From Annulohypoxylon bovei var. microspora (taxonomy: Eukaryota > Ascomycota > Sordariomycetes > Xylariales > Hypoxylaceae), in assembly GCA_022836615.1 (NCBI GenBank), contig MU405232.1, forward strand, positions 124,001 through 188,000: DNA of 64,000 nucleotides. The letters are read 5' to 3'. The translations under genes and the position numbers were made by a program. A model generated the notes under the pieces. It was given only the letters and a program-made list of their open reading frames with translations, did not search any database and had not been told where the DNA came from. How positions within the stretch are numbered: position 1 is the stretch's first letter; each line of letters starts with the position of its first letter. This document shows, piece by piece, positions 1 through 10,668 of this stretch.

Positions 1-214
1 CCGCGAAAGATGGTACGAGAAGGATGCCTTGCTAGAGCAGTACGTCTCGACGGGCCGATTCCCGGAAAACGGCGCAGGCATAAAAGGGCACATCGAGACG
101 GAAGTTCGAACCCAGCACTGGTGGGAATTCATTAGGATATTTGTTATGCTCGGCGCGTTCGGGATGATATTTAATTTCATGCTCCGAACCCTTCGCGCAT
201 TCGCTCGTAGCTAG
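1..214 (+). CDS. 3' end of an unidentified gene, probably a membrane protein
   Basis: An open frame runs in from the left edge (first full codon at base 2) and stops at 214, giving about 70 C-terminal residues. The start lies outside the window. The visible part has a charged, aromatic stretch (REWYEKDALLEQY), then WWEFIRIFVMLGAFGMIFNF, which looks like one transmembrane helix, and ends in the basic tail LRTLRAFARS. This fits the last membrane segment of a larger integral membrane protein. I do not recognise the family. The neighbour at 840-2016 is convergent. Confidence 0.45.
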   Translation, partial: RERWYEKDALLEQYVSTGRFPENGAGIKGHIETEVRTQHWWEFIRIFVMLGAFGMIFNFMLRTLRAFARS

Positions 215-839
215 CCGACTCCTATCGAAACCCTACTTTTTGATCGGGAGGGATTGCCGCGGGGTATTGTCGATATGAAGGCCGTATACGAAACAATCAG
301 AGAGGCATCAAGGTTGGAAAGCGGGTTTGTGCCGGATACCAATGCCGATAGATTATTCAATGATACCATGGAGAACAGGAGTTTTAGGCCAGACTGATGA
401 TCTTGCATAGCGGCGTACGGTAGCATGAATGCTCAGCTCTACTCATACTTTTTACAATTTAATTGGTCTACTATTCCTGTGGTGACACGACGGGACAATT
501 TAAATACGTTGCGCCTGGCCTCAGAAGAGGATCCAAATGGGTGCTCTATGGGAGAATAACTTATAGGGAGGCTAACAAAATTATCCCATGGGTTATAAGC
601 GCGGCATTGGTAAGTTAATGTTTATATTTGAAAACCATTCAACTTGAAGCGCAACAGTTTACGACTGAGATGAACCATTAAAGATATTTTATTATAATTT
701 AAGCTTGGAATATCTACAGCTACTATAGCTAAAACCATGCGACTCGGAGGTGTGGAACTGTAATATCTAAGCTTGTACAGATGTACTCACATATCACGGT
801 ATTCCAAAAGTAAAAGGACAAGCTAACCCTAGGTTCCCC
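215..839. other. Convergent intergenic spacer
   Basis: AT-rich spacer between the 3' ends of the partial membrane-protein gene and the oxidoreductase gene. A short open frame at 211-426 on the minus strand has no recognisable content. I see no gene or repeat here; 3' UTRs are expected. Confidence 0.5.
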
Positions 840-2016
840 TCAAGATAACTCGACCTCACGCCGGTTCCTCGCGCTCTCCTTAGCAGCTTCAATGATCCGG
901 AGGACATCTCTCGCCTGCGAAGCCGGCACGGGCACGTCTTGCTCACTATTCTTCACGAGGGCCTTGCCGAAAAGCTCGTAGATCTTGCTGTACGTCTCGG
1001 GCTCGACATTCGGGCAGTCCTGTTCTCGAGCGGTGCCGTCGTCGCCGACGAGCGTAAGCTTGCCGTTCCACTCGGCGCCCTCGCGCCCGAACTCGGCGTC
1101 GCTCGTCTTCATCCCGGCCTTGAGCTGGGGCTCCTGGGTGTCGAGGCCCGCCTTGCGGTAGCTGCCCTTGGTGCCCCGGATCCAGAACCGCGGCTGCCGC
1201 GCCTCGACGCTGGCGACGGCGGCGCGCGCGAAGGCGATCAGGCCGCTGTCGTAGAACAGCTGCACCGTGAAGCTGTCCGGCTCCAGGTCCGGGGTCCGCG
1301 GCCCGACGAAGAGGCCGTCGCGCTGGCTCGTCAGCACCGCGGACACGCTCCGCGGCATCCCGAACAGCACGTACACCTGGTCGACGAGGTGGGTTCCCAA
1401 ATCGTACAGCGCCGAGCCGCCCTGGTCCATCCCGAGCGAGCCCTTCCAGCTGGTCGGCTTCTCCAGCCGGAGGCGGTCGAAGTGCGTCTCGAACTCGACG
1501 ATCCGGCCGAGCCTGTCGCCGTCGGCGAGGAGTTTTCGGATCGTCAGGAAGTCGCTGTCCCACCGCCGGTTCTGGTACACGCAGATCAGGCGGCCCTGCT
1601 CCTTGGCTAGGCCGACGAGGACGTCCGCCTCGGCCGCGCTGGGCACGAAGGGCTTCTCGACGAGCACGTGCTTGCCGGCCTGCAGCGCCTGCTGCGCGAA
1701 GGGGAAGTGCGTCTGAGGCGGCGTGCTGATGACGACGAGGTCGAGGTCTGCGTCGCTGAGGAATTGGTCCAAGGTGGTGAAGTGCTTCACCTCGGGATGG
1801 TCCCGGGGGGCGGACAATGACGACTTGCTAGGGTCACGCTGAAGGATGGAGTGAAGTTTTAGGGTGGGCGTGATTGAGATGAATGGGATGTGGAATATAG
1901 TGGCGGATAGTCTGGAAGACGAGTGAGTTATACTATTCTAGAACTTATAGCTGAATGACTTACCCGTAACCGATGACACCGACATTGAATGTCGACTTAG
2001 TAGTCGAATCAGCCAT
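840..2016 (-). CDS. Gfo/Idh/MocA-family NAD(P)-dependent oxidoreductase
   Basis: Two exons, 2016-1964 and 1911-840, with a 52-bp GT..AG intron at 1912-1963. They join in frame to 374 residues. Exon 1 gives MADSTTKSTFNVGVIGYG and exon 2 continues LSATIFHIPFIS, completing a Rossmann GxGxxG-type nucleotide-binding loop near residues 13-21. VVISTPPQTH and GKHVLVEKPF (EKP at about 103-105) are the family hallmark of the dinucleotide site and catalytic lysine. YDLGTHLVDQ lies in the C-terminal alpha/beta domain. Length and order match fungal and bacterial Gfo/Idh/MocA oxidoreductases acting on sugars or polyols. The substrate cannot be told from sequence. No targeting signal is visible, so it is probably cytosolic. 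The gene is divergent from the phosphoesterase at 3078. Confidence 0.9.
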
Positions 2017-3077
2017 TGTATCAGCTTTTCGGCGAATGATAGATACTTGTAAGTCAAGCTTGTTTGTCTACTTTTCTGAATAGGAGTAATATACTTGTCA
2101 TATGTCTCTTGCCCCTTATAGACCTATGAGGATGGAGTTAGTATAAGAAGAAAAAGAAGATAGATTCGAGCTATCTGAGATCACTTACCTAACAGATATT
2201 TATATATAAGAAGAGACGGCTTTAAGCAACGTACGACCTACCGAGTTCATCTACCTAGCACTCTAGATTTGTAAGATCATGAGCTGTGGGGGAGTTGTCA
2301 CGATATCCAACTAGTCCAACTGGTATAATTACCTATTTCGATGAATAGCGGGCCGAATAGTCGCGTTTTACGTGCTTGGCCGAAAACACTACCTTATGTA
2401 ATTATTGTAACACCTTTGAAAACATGAGGTCATCAATGGTATTTTTTTCCTTTTAGAAAAACAGGAGGCAAAGAATGACTACGTAGGTACTTAGGTACGT
2501 ATAAATACTACCCCGCACTAGCTATGGAAGTAACATAAATGGAAAGTGTGACCCGCACTGGGCGGGGTATAGGTTAGATTTTGTATGAGACGTTGCCTGT
2601 AGCAATCAACTTCGACAATACAACATCCTATCTTAACCTAACAGTTTCCTAGGACTTCGTAATGATACGTCTTTTTATAGGTACACAGCAAGTTCTACTT
2701 GGAAACAAGTCATCCAAAGATGTTCCTGATATGCCACAAAACGTGTATTTACTTTTTAAAATTGGTTAAGGTAATTTGACTTGTGGAGGGGCGCAATCTT
2801 TAGGAGTCTCTCCTATCTTGACTGCTGCTCTTTTCGGATATCATGCTGTTATAGAGAACTTTAGAGTTGGGATACTCTCTAGAGTCTAAAGCTACCTCAG
2901 TTTTAAACTTTCATACTTTTCATTACACATCTTAATCTTAACCTAAATCAATTATTTCTCCGAAACGCCTCTCTTCTAGCTGATATATATATAAACTGTT
3001 GTCACCATCTGTTGTACATTTCAATGTTCTCAGTCCCGTAAAGTATTTGCAGAAAAAGACCCAGAGCCTACAACATT
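2017..3077. other. Divergent intergenic region
   Basis: AT-rich 1.06-kb spacer between the start of the oxidoreductase (-) and the start of the metallophosphoesterase (+), so it should hold both promoters. It contains copies of the TAGGTA-type motif near 2486-2503 and a TATATATATA run just after 2980. No coding potential seen. Confidence 0.5.
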
Positions 3078-4088
3078 ATGGCTACATCATCCACCCTGAT
3101 ATCGGATTCGCATATCAAGACTCGCTTTCTCATCTTCTCAGATACACACGGTATGAAATTCTCGGCTGAAAACTACCCCCATCACCCAGTGGACGTTGTA
3201 ATCCACTGTGGCGACCTTACAGAAGAGTCTAAAATCGCCGAATTTCGAACTTCTCTCAACCTTTTAAAAAGCATCAACGCCCCTCTTAAGCTTGTTATTG
3301 CTGGAAATCATGATTTTACCTTAGACATACCAATGTTCAAAAGGAAAATTGCTGAAGCCAAACCATCTTTAGAGCCAGAGTTAGTGGCAAAAGAATATGG
3401 TAGCTTTGGAGAAGCAAGAGAACCATTTGAAGAGGCGAAAGATGCAGGAATTGTATTTTTGGATGAGGGCACTCATCGATTTATTCTCAACAACGGTGCA
3501 GCGCTAACTGTCTACGCCAGCCCACATACCCCATCACTTGGTGATTGGGGGTTTCAATATCACCCGCAAGACGGACATGACTTTTCCATACAAGATGGGA
3601 CAGACATAGTCATTACTCACGGACCCCCGAGGGGAATTATGGATTTAACATGCTCACAAGAAAGAGCTGGCTGCCCGGACTTGTTCGCAGCCGTAGCCAG
3701 AGCCTGTCCGAAGTTGCACTGCTTCGGACACATTCACGAAGGCTGGGGAGCAAAATTGGTGAGCTGGAGGGAGAAGATAAGTGATATTCCCTCCCACTTT
3801 GCCGACATAGACAATAACAAGTCCGTCGTAATTGAGACTTTGAGGAGATTCCAGCGGTCTAAAATCAACGAGGACAAAACAGAAACGGCCACAACGAGGT
3901 CAAATGAGGCCAAGTTATGCGCCGAGGGAATATGTCGCCACACAAGTCATTGCATTGGAGACGATAATGAACTCTTGGAAGGAAGCCAGACTCTCTTCGT
4001 CAATGCGGCCATTCAGGGGGACGAAGAGCAGCCGATTCAGCTTCCATGGTTGGTAGACATTGAGCTCAGTAGAGCGAATGATAAGTAA
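3078..4088 (+). CDS. Calcineurin-like metallophosphoesterase, MPPED1/MPPED2-like
   Basis: Single exon, 336 residues, starting at ATG 3078. All metallophosphoesterase blocks are present in order: FLIFSDTHG (Asp22, His24), VVIHCGDLTEES, AGNHDFTL, the His block DIVITHGPP and the final GHIHEGWGA. These residues bind a di-metal centre and hydrolyse phosphoesters. The spacing and the closing LPWLVDIEL are like the fungal and animal MPPED (239FB) subfamily of small phosphodiesterases rather than PP2B-type protein phosphatases. The segment from about residue 245 to 315 is polar and variable. No signal peptide is visible, so the protein is probably cytosolic. The physiological substrate is unknown. 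Confidence 0.88.
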   Translation: MATSSTLISDSHIKTRFLIFSDTHGMKFSAENYPHHPVDVVIHCGDLTEESKIAEFRTSLNLLKSINAPLKLVIAGNHDFTLDIPMFKRKIAEAKPSLEPELVAKEYGSFGEAREPFEEAKDAGIVFLDEGTHRFILNNGAALTVYASPHTPSLGDWGFQYHPQDGHDFSIQDGTDIVITHGPPRGIMDLTCSQERAGCPDLFAAVARACPKLHCFGHIHEGWGAKLVSWREKISDIPSHFADIDNNKSVVIETLRRFQRSKINEDKTETATTRSNEAKLCAEGICRHTSHCIGDDNELLEGSQTLFVNAAIQGDEEQPIQLPWLVDIELSRANDK

Positions 4089-5263
4089 TAGAAACTCTTC
4101 TCACAACGTATCGGCAAGCTACCTGAGTGAACGCATGAATGAAGAAGAGGAAATTGGATTGCAACGAGAAAATGGTGGAGAACCCCCTGAATTAGCAATC
4201 AAATGGAGGAAGTTGTGTTCAGAAGAGGAAAATAGAATGGTGCAATTTATGGACTTTGGCGGGAAGTTAGCTGCTGTTGACCACGATTAACTAGATACTT
4301 TAGCAATTACAACGATGATAAACGACATCTTCTGCCTTATCATAATGAACTGGGTTGAGAATAGGGAGTTCCTCCCATTTTTGAGGGGTCTCATCTTCCT
4401 AAGATATCTTCGCTTGGTGATGACTTATATAGCTTCAGTCAATGGATATTGAAGACACCTCATCTTGTCTCTCCTGGTCTTTCGTCTGCTCTCTTCAAGC
4501 CTCAAGTAATAATAAAATAATAATAGATGTGTTACAACAATACTTTGCTCTCCCCGGCGACCCAATCTGTGCAGACGTCTCCAGCGAGCAACGCACATTC
4601 ATATGGCTGCTGTTGGAGGTGGCGGGAGCGGGTCAAGTTCTATCAGTTTTAGCGGTTCAGGCCTATGATAACCCGTATCGTTATGGGAGCATGAAGAAAT
4701 ACAGTGTCAAACATGAAGTAAGACACACGGCCTAGCACTCGGTTCCCCAATTTTATTTTATTTCGTCCGAATTTTTTTTTTCAAATACATCATTGCGTTG
4801 AAGCCGTCGACTCCTTCTTGCCCTAATAACACTAAGTAAAATAAGCTACCTACTTCGCGAGGGGCGATGCTATAATTCTTATCTAGATACTATATCAAGA
4901 GGTCTACGACCGGGTTTAGAAGAGACTTTGGCTAATCCAACCATGGGGTGAACTGGCAAACAAGAATAATTCTTCCGTCTATTTCGTTTCTTCTCTTCAT
5001 TTAATTTTGGGAGTTTTAGTTGCGGACTTATCTCTAGAGTAACTACATACATGTGCTTACTTCACCTCTACATCTATTGCTTACCTTACCTTTCTATACG
5101 AACCATGCGATTCGCTGCGACGCCGTGTATCCCGTCTATTCGCCACTATATTGTGCTGCGCTGTCTTGAAGTCTGAGTAGCGGAGAGTGGGAGCTGTAGG
5201 AACTGAAGTTGCAGGAAGACGGGTATCTGGCGCTCGATCCGAATAGGGAACCGGAAGGAAAAT
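4089..5263. other. Intergenic region upstream of the NAD kinase
   Basis: 1.17 kb between two plus-strand genes. Open frames at 4060-4290 and 4442-4735 have no recognisable protein content. The phosphoesterase ends with the expected family C-terminus before them, so I do not read them as extra exons. A poly-T run lies near 4771-4780. The right end should hold the NAD kinase promoter. Confidence 0.45.
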
Positions 5264-6667
5264 ATGTCGCGGCCGATGATCCCTCGTGCTTGTCGATGTC
5301 TAAGCGCACGAGTTTACCCGCGCGTGCGATCGTTCTCGGCTACCCCCTACCGCCGCGAGATCCTCGACGCCTCGACTCTCCCCGACCGCATCTCGCCCAA
5401 GTACAAGGATAGTGCGACGTCCTCGCTGCTATCCCTGCAGTGGCCGGAACCCCCCCGGAACATCCTGATCATCCCCAAGCTCCTCGCCCCGGAGGTCACC
5501 GCCTCCGCCGCCGCCTTCGCGAAGCACATCCACGGCGAGTACCCCAACCTGAACCTCGTCTTCGAGCGCCGTGTCGCGTCCACCATCCACGAGTCGCTGC
5601 CCTTCCCCATATACACCTCCGACCCCGGCCAGTTCCCGAGGAAGATCGACCTCGTGGCCACCTTGGGAGGCGACGGGACGATCTTGCGCGCGGCTAGCCT
5701 CTTCAGCGTCCATGCGTCCGTGCCTCCGATATTGTCCTTTAGTATGGGCACGCTGGGCTTCCTCGGCGAGTGGAAGTTCGAAGAGTACAAGCGCGCCTGG
5801 CGCGAGGTATACATGAGCGGCAGTCGTGTCGCCGTCACCGACTTGCAAGGTCCCCATACACAGGCCGCCGCCAACGGCCGGGCTGAAGAGGACGAGGGCA
5901 ACCTTCATAGCAACTGGGACGGCGTTCGCGGAAAGAGCATGGGGGTCACTCGCTCCAGCAAGATCCTCCTGCGCCATCGGCTGAAGGTCGGGGTCTACGA
6001 TGCCGCAGGCGTCAACGTGAACGAGCAGCTGATGCCGACCTCGACGGCGGAGCCGCAGCAGGCGACCCCATCCGACCCCCAGCGCACAGGAGGAGCAGCA
6101 GCAGCAGAACAACTCGCATCGCGACAATTCCACGCCGTGAACGAGCTCGTGATCCACCGGGGCCCGAACCCGCACCTGGCCATCATCGACGTGTACGTGA
6201 ACAACCACTTCCTCACCGAGGCCGTAGCGGACGGGATGCTGATCAGCACGCCGACGGGGTCGACCGCCTACTCGCTGTCGGCCGGCGGCAGCATCATGCA
6301 CCCGCTAGTCAAGACGCTGCTGATCACGCCGATCTGCGCGCGCAGCCTGAGCTTCCGCCCCCTGGGCCTCCCGCTGAACACCAAGGTGGTGCTGCGGCTG
6401 AGCGAGAAGAACCGCGGGCGCGAGCTGGAGGTCAGCATCGACGGCAAGCGGCGGGCCGGCGTGACCATCGGCATGGAGATCCGCGTCGAGGGCGAGGCCG
6501 TCGGGCGCGCGCCCGGCGGCGCTTGGGCCGGCGGCGTCCCCTGCGTCATCCGCTCTCCGAGCAAGGCCGACGGCGAGCGCGACGGCATTGCTGAGGATGA
6601 CGATGGCTGGGTTGGCGGGCTGATCGGCTTGCTGAAATTCAACTACCCGTTTGGCGAGGGGCAATGA
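5264..6667 (+). CDS. POS5: NAD kinase, POS5-like (mitochondrial)
   Basis: Single exon, 467 residues, ATG at 5264. The enzyme phosphorylates NAD(H) at the 2' position to make NADP(H). The diagnostic NAD-kinase motifs are present: VATLGGDGTI (GGDGT at 135-139), SFSMGTLGFLGEW, NELVIHRGPNPH, then DGMLISTPTGSTAYSLSAGGS and the hydrophobic LLITPICARSLSFRPL. The first 45 residues are rich in Arg and Ser with almost no acidic residues (CRCLSARVYPRVRSFSATPY), as in a mitochondrial presequence with an RSFSAT-type cleavage region. This points to the POS5 branch rather than the cytosolic UTR1 branch. A polar insert at about 195-285 carries a short Gln/Ala stretch. The gene is notably GC-rich compared with its flanks. 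Confidence 0.92.
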   Translation: MSRPMIPRACRCLSARVYPRVRSFSATPYRREILDASTLPDRISPKYKDSATSSLLSLQWPEPPRNILIIPKLLAPEVTASAAAFAKHIHGEYPNLNLVFERRVASTIHESLPFPIYTSDPGQFPRKIDLVATLGGDGTILRAASLFSVHASVPPILSFSMGTLGFLGEWKFEEYKRAWREVYMSGSRVAVTDLQGPHTQAAANGRAEEDEGNLHSNWDGVRGKSMGVTRSSKILLRHRLKVGVYDAAGVNVNEQLMPTSTAEPQQATPSDPQRTGGAAAAEQLASRQFHAVNELVIHRGPNPHLAIIDVYVNNHFLTEAVADGMLISTPTGSTAYSLSAGGSIMHPLVKTLLITPICARSLSFRPLGLPLNTKVVLRLSEKNRGRELEVSIDGKRRAGVTIGMEIRVEGEAVGRAPGGAWAGGVPCVIRSPSKADGERDGIAEDDDGWVGGLIGLLKFNYPFGEGQ

Positions 6668-7380
6668 TGGCAGCCCTTAGATGATCGCCGAACTTAGGCG
6701 GGGCTACCACTGACGACTTTTGTACAAATTCTGTATGATCTAAAATAGGAATGTCCATATCGATATTCTAGACCCGTCCTATTCCATGGCTTATGCTTGG
6801 GATTAAAAGAGTGTGAGACACGTTCTACGATACATACCTACACATTAAACCCTATGATTAAAAATGGTTGTTTAGGGGACATCTACGTAGGCACGTAGGA
6901 TGACTTATGTGTATCTCTTCATTGCAATCGGGGTATATCTAAGTCTCATGTACTACCTACCTATTAGGACAGAATGGCTGCTGCGAGGCTGGATACCAGG
7001 TCTCTAGCAAACCATCTTGTTGACCACCACTGCCTACCTGCTTGACTGACTGATTGGATCCGTAGTTACAGGCTACCTAGGTACACAAACTTGTTCGCAG
7101 AGATCTGGTGAGGTTCGTGAGCTAACCCGTCTTATCTACCTACACAGTTACCTCCCAGAGATGTGCGCATTGTGGCTAAAGCCACCGAACTCGGCTCTCG
7201 TGCTTGCATTTGTATGTGCTGAACCAGAGCTGGAGCCCGTGCCGTATTATCGCCGATCAATAAGTGGGATTCGCAAGAGAAGGGAATCTTCCATATCCCA
7301 AACCTTCGCACTATATACGAGTGCCTTCCTAGGGACTACAAGCTCTAGCTCAGTCTAGTCCTCTAGGGGGGTTAGCCATT
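6668..7380. other. Convergent intergenic spacer
   Basis: 0.7-kb AT-rich spacer between the 3' ends of the NAD kinase and the E2-like gene. It contains several CTACCTA/TACGTAGG motif copies near 6884-6965 and 7073-7082. The open frame at 7161-7358 shows no recognisable domain. Confidence 0.45.
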
Positions 7381-10300
7381 CTAAACCAAATATCCCTTAG
7401 CTTGGAGAGTGGAGCCGATGAGCAGGGCGATAGTTTGCAATGCCGGCTTCTTCGATTTCGAGGCTGCTTGCTTGGTCGAAAGCAAGACTTCCTTCGCATT
7501 CGCCTCTAAATACAGTCGAGCGGTTTCCTGCCAGATCGAGGTCGCTTCTGCGGCAGCATCACCTTCCTGGTTCGCACCTTTCGTGCCGACGGCATTTATC
7601 CATGGCATAATAGCGTACTTCATAGTCCAGGTTCGTACCTCATTGTTGTACCTGGTTGACTGTACTTTGTTTTCGGCTTCCTCCCGACCCGGCTCGTTGT
7701 ACCATGGTTGCTCGCAGAGTATCATGGACTGGATACTGACAAGAACCTGGAGTATAGTGGACTGACTGGCTCTCCAGGGTTCCCCAGACCACGTACCGAG
7801 CAGGGAAAGGCATACTGTTCGCCTCTAGTATTAGTAATATTCTAACATTCCGCATTCTCGTAGCGAGCACCTATGTTTATGCTAACACGAAAGCAAATTG
7901 GAGAGAGCTAGAAGGGAAGGGAGGTGGATTTCACTTACTTTTACCGTCTTCGTACAAGTTCGGGTTGAACCGAATTTTGCCACTGTTCGTAGTCTTGAAT
8001 TTCATCTGGGGCGGTGAATTGGGGTAGTCTAAGGGACACCACAAGTCGAACTCGAACAGACCATGCTCGTATGGGGTGTACTTGGGTCCAATAATCAACA
8101 CCTTCATGACGTCGAGCCGGGAAGATCCGTAGCGGATGAAGATCCCCTCCGGCAGTGATGTCTGCAGTGTCGATAGTTCCGTTATCAATCTCTTCATACG
8201 TCCGCGGACCGGAACGTCTTTGAGTGCTCGCTTTGCGGCCTGTGCACACATGAAGTCCCGCATAATGGTCTCGTCTGCAACATCACTGACGCAATTCTCG
8301 CGGTGCCACTCGGTGAAGTTTATCTCTGGTTTGTCTTCACTTATCTCCATCGTGGTTCGGAACCGCTGCATGTTGGCCGCGTGCAATGTGGAGACTCGGC
8401 TTAACCGCCGGCTAAGCTTTAGCAAGTCTGCTCCTTCGGAGTTCTGGAAATCGGCAGGGTTGCTCCGAGCGTGTCGGAGAACCGTCTGGGACTGAGCTGC
8501 CAGCTTGCCCAACAATGCAAGCAGAGACTTGCCGGTATCCTTGGTAACGATCCTGCCCTTGTTTTTCACAGGGCCGATGGAGACCTCTAGCAGACTTCCC
8601 CCCTTTGGATGATACAGGTTGCGGTCGTTGTACACCAATTCAGCAGTTATTGGATGACTTCCTAGAGTGTCGAAAAAGTCTAGCACGGCATCATGAACCT
8701 GATACTGGCGAGAAATCTCACCAATAGAGTCGTTACTTAGCATCGTCGCGGCCTTCTCTATTAGTGGACTGCGCGAGAGCATATGTGCGAGGAAGAAAGG
8801 TGGTGTAACGTCGAGGGCAGTTGTCCGCGTACGCGTGTAAGATGGAAGCAGTATCGCTAAGAGTTTAAAGTAGGCTTCGTGTAGAAGATACTCTTGGGTA
8901 TCTATCGGCTTCTTGGGCGTGGGGCGGGCATGTGAGCGCGGGTTGAGATAGGGGATACTATGGAAGGGGAGATAATCCAATCGTCCACTACCGTAGCCGA
9001 CCCCTTTAGCAGTTGCTTGGGGACACGACATCGCTACCATCGCTAGAGCGCTCTGTACCGCAGTGGATTTGGCGTTGGTTCGTTCCCGAACCTTGCTAAC
9101 TACGCGGGTCATAGTTCGAGATTTCCAACTTGGGGCTTCCCAGCCGCAAGCAAGAGCCCAGATTGCAGCAAGTCGCCCAGCGTCGCAGCACCAACCTACG
9201 GCGAGCTTCGTTCCGGAGATGTCAAGCTCGATACTTGGCCCGTTCACTGTGACAGGAGACATTATCTTCCCACAACCTAGGCACGTAGACGCTGCGCAAA
9301 ATACGTTCTGGCACGACACACCCAGCATAATTTTTCCTGTGCTATGTTAGAAAATCGACCACTATCCGAGATTGCTGTTCCTGGGAGAGCAGAATAAAAG
9401 CCACAGTATCTAGAAAAGTACCAACTATACTTATAGCAAGATAGAGAAGATGGGCTATATGAAAAACAGGGCAAATGGAAAGAAGGGGAAAAAATGATTC
9501 GGAACTCACCTCCGGGCTTGGTCCATCCCGCAGTCATTTTCACGACATCATTGGACTCCATGGACTTGGACTTAGTCTTGTTACACCTAGAACAGGTGCG
9601 TCCAATGCATTCGGTGACAAATTCTTGCACTGGCTTTAGCTCCCTCAAAGCTGAGTCGATTGCAGCTGTGTCCTCTGGAAGCTGTTCCGGGTCTACCGAG
9701 GACTCGCTGCTATCTCCGGGACTTTCGGCGTCTACTGCCATCTTATCAGCTTCAGGTTCCTTCGTCAGATCGACTTGGGGGGTCGGAAAAGCAGCGTTGT
9801 TTCCTGGCCAGCCCCATGACGCTCCCATATTCTGAGCAGGCATCTTAGCGGTCGAAGCGCCCTGGCTGTTGACTTGTTCCGGTTGGAGATAACTGCCGAG
9901 TGGCGATGCTGATGTGAACCAATGCTCCATCATAGGCGAATTCCAGAGTTCCGGCGGAGGCAAAAAGTCGGACAGAGGGGGTGTGTCTATTTCTTCTGGG
10001 AAAAAATTCCACGGAGAGCCTTGAGGAGCATTGTTTTGTGTCGATGAATGTGGAGGAGGAAGAAGTGGGTTGGCTAGGAACGGTGAATACCACGAAGGCA
10101 TCGCAGAAATGGGTGCAGTTGACCCGAAAGGTCCTACGGGATGCTCGGGATAATCAGGGAACTGAAAAGGGCTATAGGGCTGATCGGGAGTCGAACTGTC
10201 GGTCAGGTCAATGGGGTTGGACTGACTACCAAGAGTACCTATTTGATCGTTGCCGTCTAAATCATTTCCCATCGATGCGGACCTATGCGAACTCTCGCCA

Positions 10301-10668
10301 GTAGCTGCTTTCTTGGCGGGAAAAGCATTGAACGGTCCAGGATACAACGAGGAGGTTGCATTAGGGGGTGCCGTCTTATTCCCCGATATAGGCGGTAGTT
10401 TGGACGACTTCGCCGACTTCGACAAGACGGGCCCTTGCTTTGAAGGCATCGTAGATGGCGTGTAGAGTGACGCTCCTGGACCTTTCTTAGATTGGGTCTG
10501 ATTCGCGGATAGCGAAGTCGTGGTTGAGGCGGGTGTTGACGCTTGACTCGATTGTTGAGATGACTTCTTGTTATTGTTATTGTCGGCCATATCTTGGTTT
10601 CTATGGTGTTGTCGGAAACGAGTAATCCGATTCGAAATATTCTTGAATGTCTCTAAATTGGGAGCCAT
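7381..10668 (-). CDS. Large E2 ubiquitin-conjugating-type (UBC domain) protein
   Basis: Three exons, 10668-9510, 9336-7939 and 7814-7381 (introns 9337-9509 and 7815-7938), joining in frame to 996 residues from MAPNLETF. The first 300 or so residues are Ser/Pro/Asn-rich and likely disordered. Across the first splice lies a Cys-rich block (CIGRTCSRCNKTK, then SCQNVFC and CLGCG), probably zinc-binding. The UBC fold is C-terminal: RLITELSTLQTSLPEGIFIR, a YGLFEFDL-like strand, LDYPNSPPQMKF, and FNPNLYEDGK followed after the splice by ICLSLLGTWSG, where Cys854 is the expected thioester cysteine. A WTMKYAIMPWI block follows. The layout recalls giant E2/E3 hybrids (UBE2O, BIRC6), transferring ubiquitin or a ubiquitin-like protein. 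The exact orthologue is not known to me. An earlier in-frame TTG is not used as the start. Confidence 0.88.

Noticed and set aside
939..1610. 223-codon open frame opposite the oxidoreductase
   Set aside because: It lies antisense to a gene with clear Rossmann and EKP motifs, and its Ala/Leu/Gly-rich translation is what GC-rich coding DNA gives in the wrong frame.
4060..4735. Open frames after the phosphoesterase as possible extra exons or a small gene
   Set aside because: The phosphoesterase already ends with the usual LPWLVDIEL terminus; the frames have no family resemblance or splice arrangement that improves the protein.
5429..6301. 290-codon antisense frame over the NAD kinase
   Set aside because: Repetitive Arg/Gly/Val composition, no domain, and complete overlap with a well-supported gene.
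7161..7358. 65-codon frame between NAD kinase and the E2 gene
   Set aside because: No motif, no conserved neighbour logic, length expected by chance.
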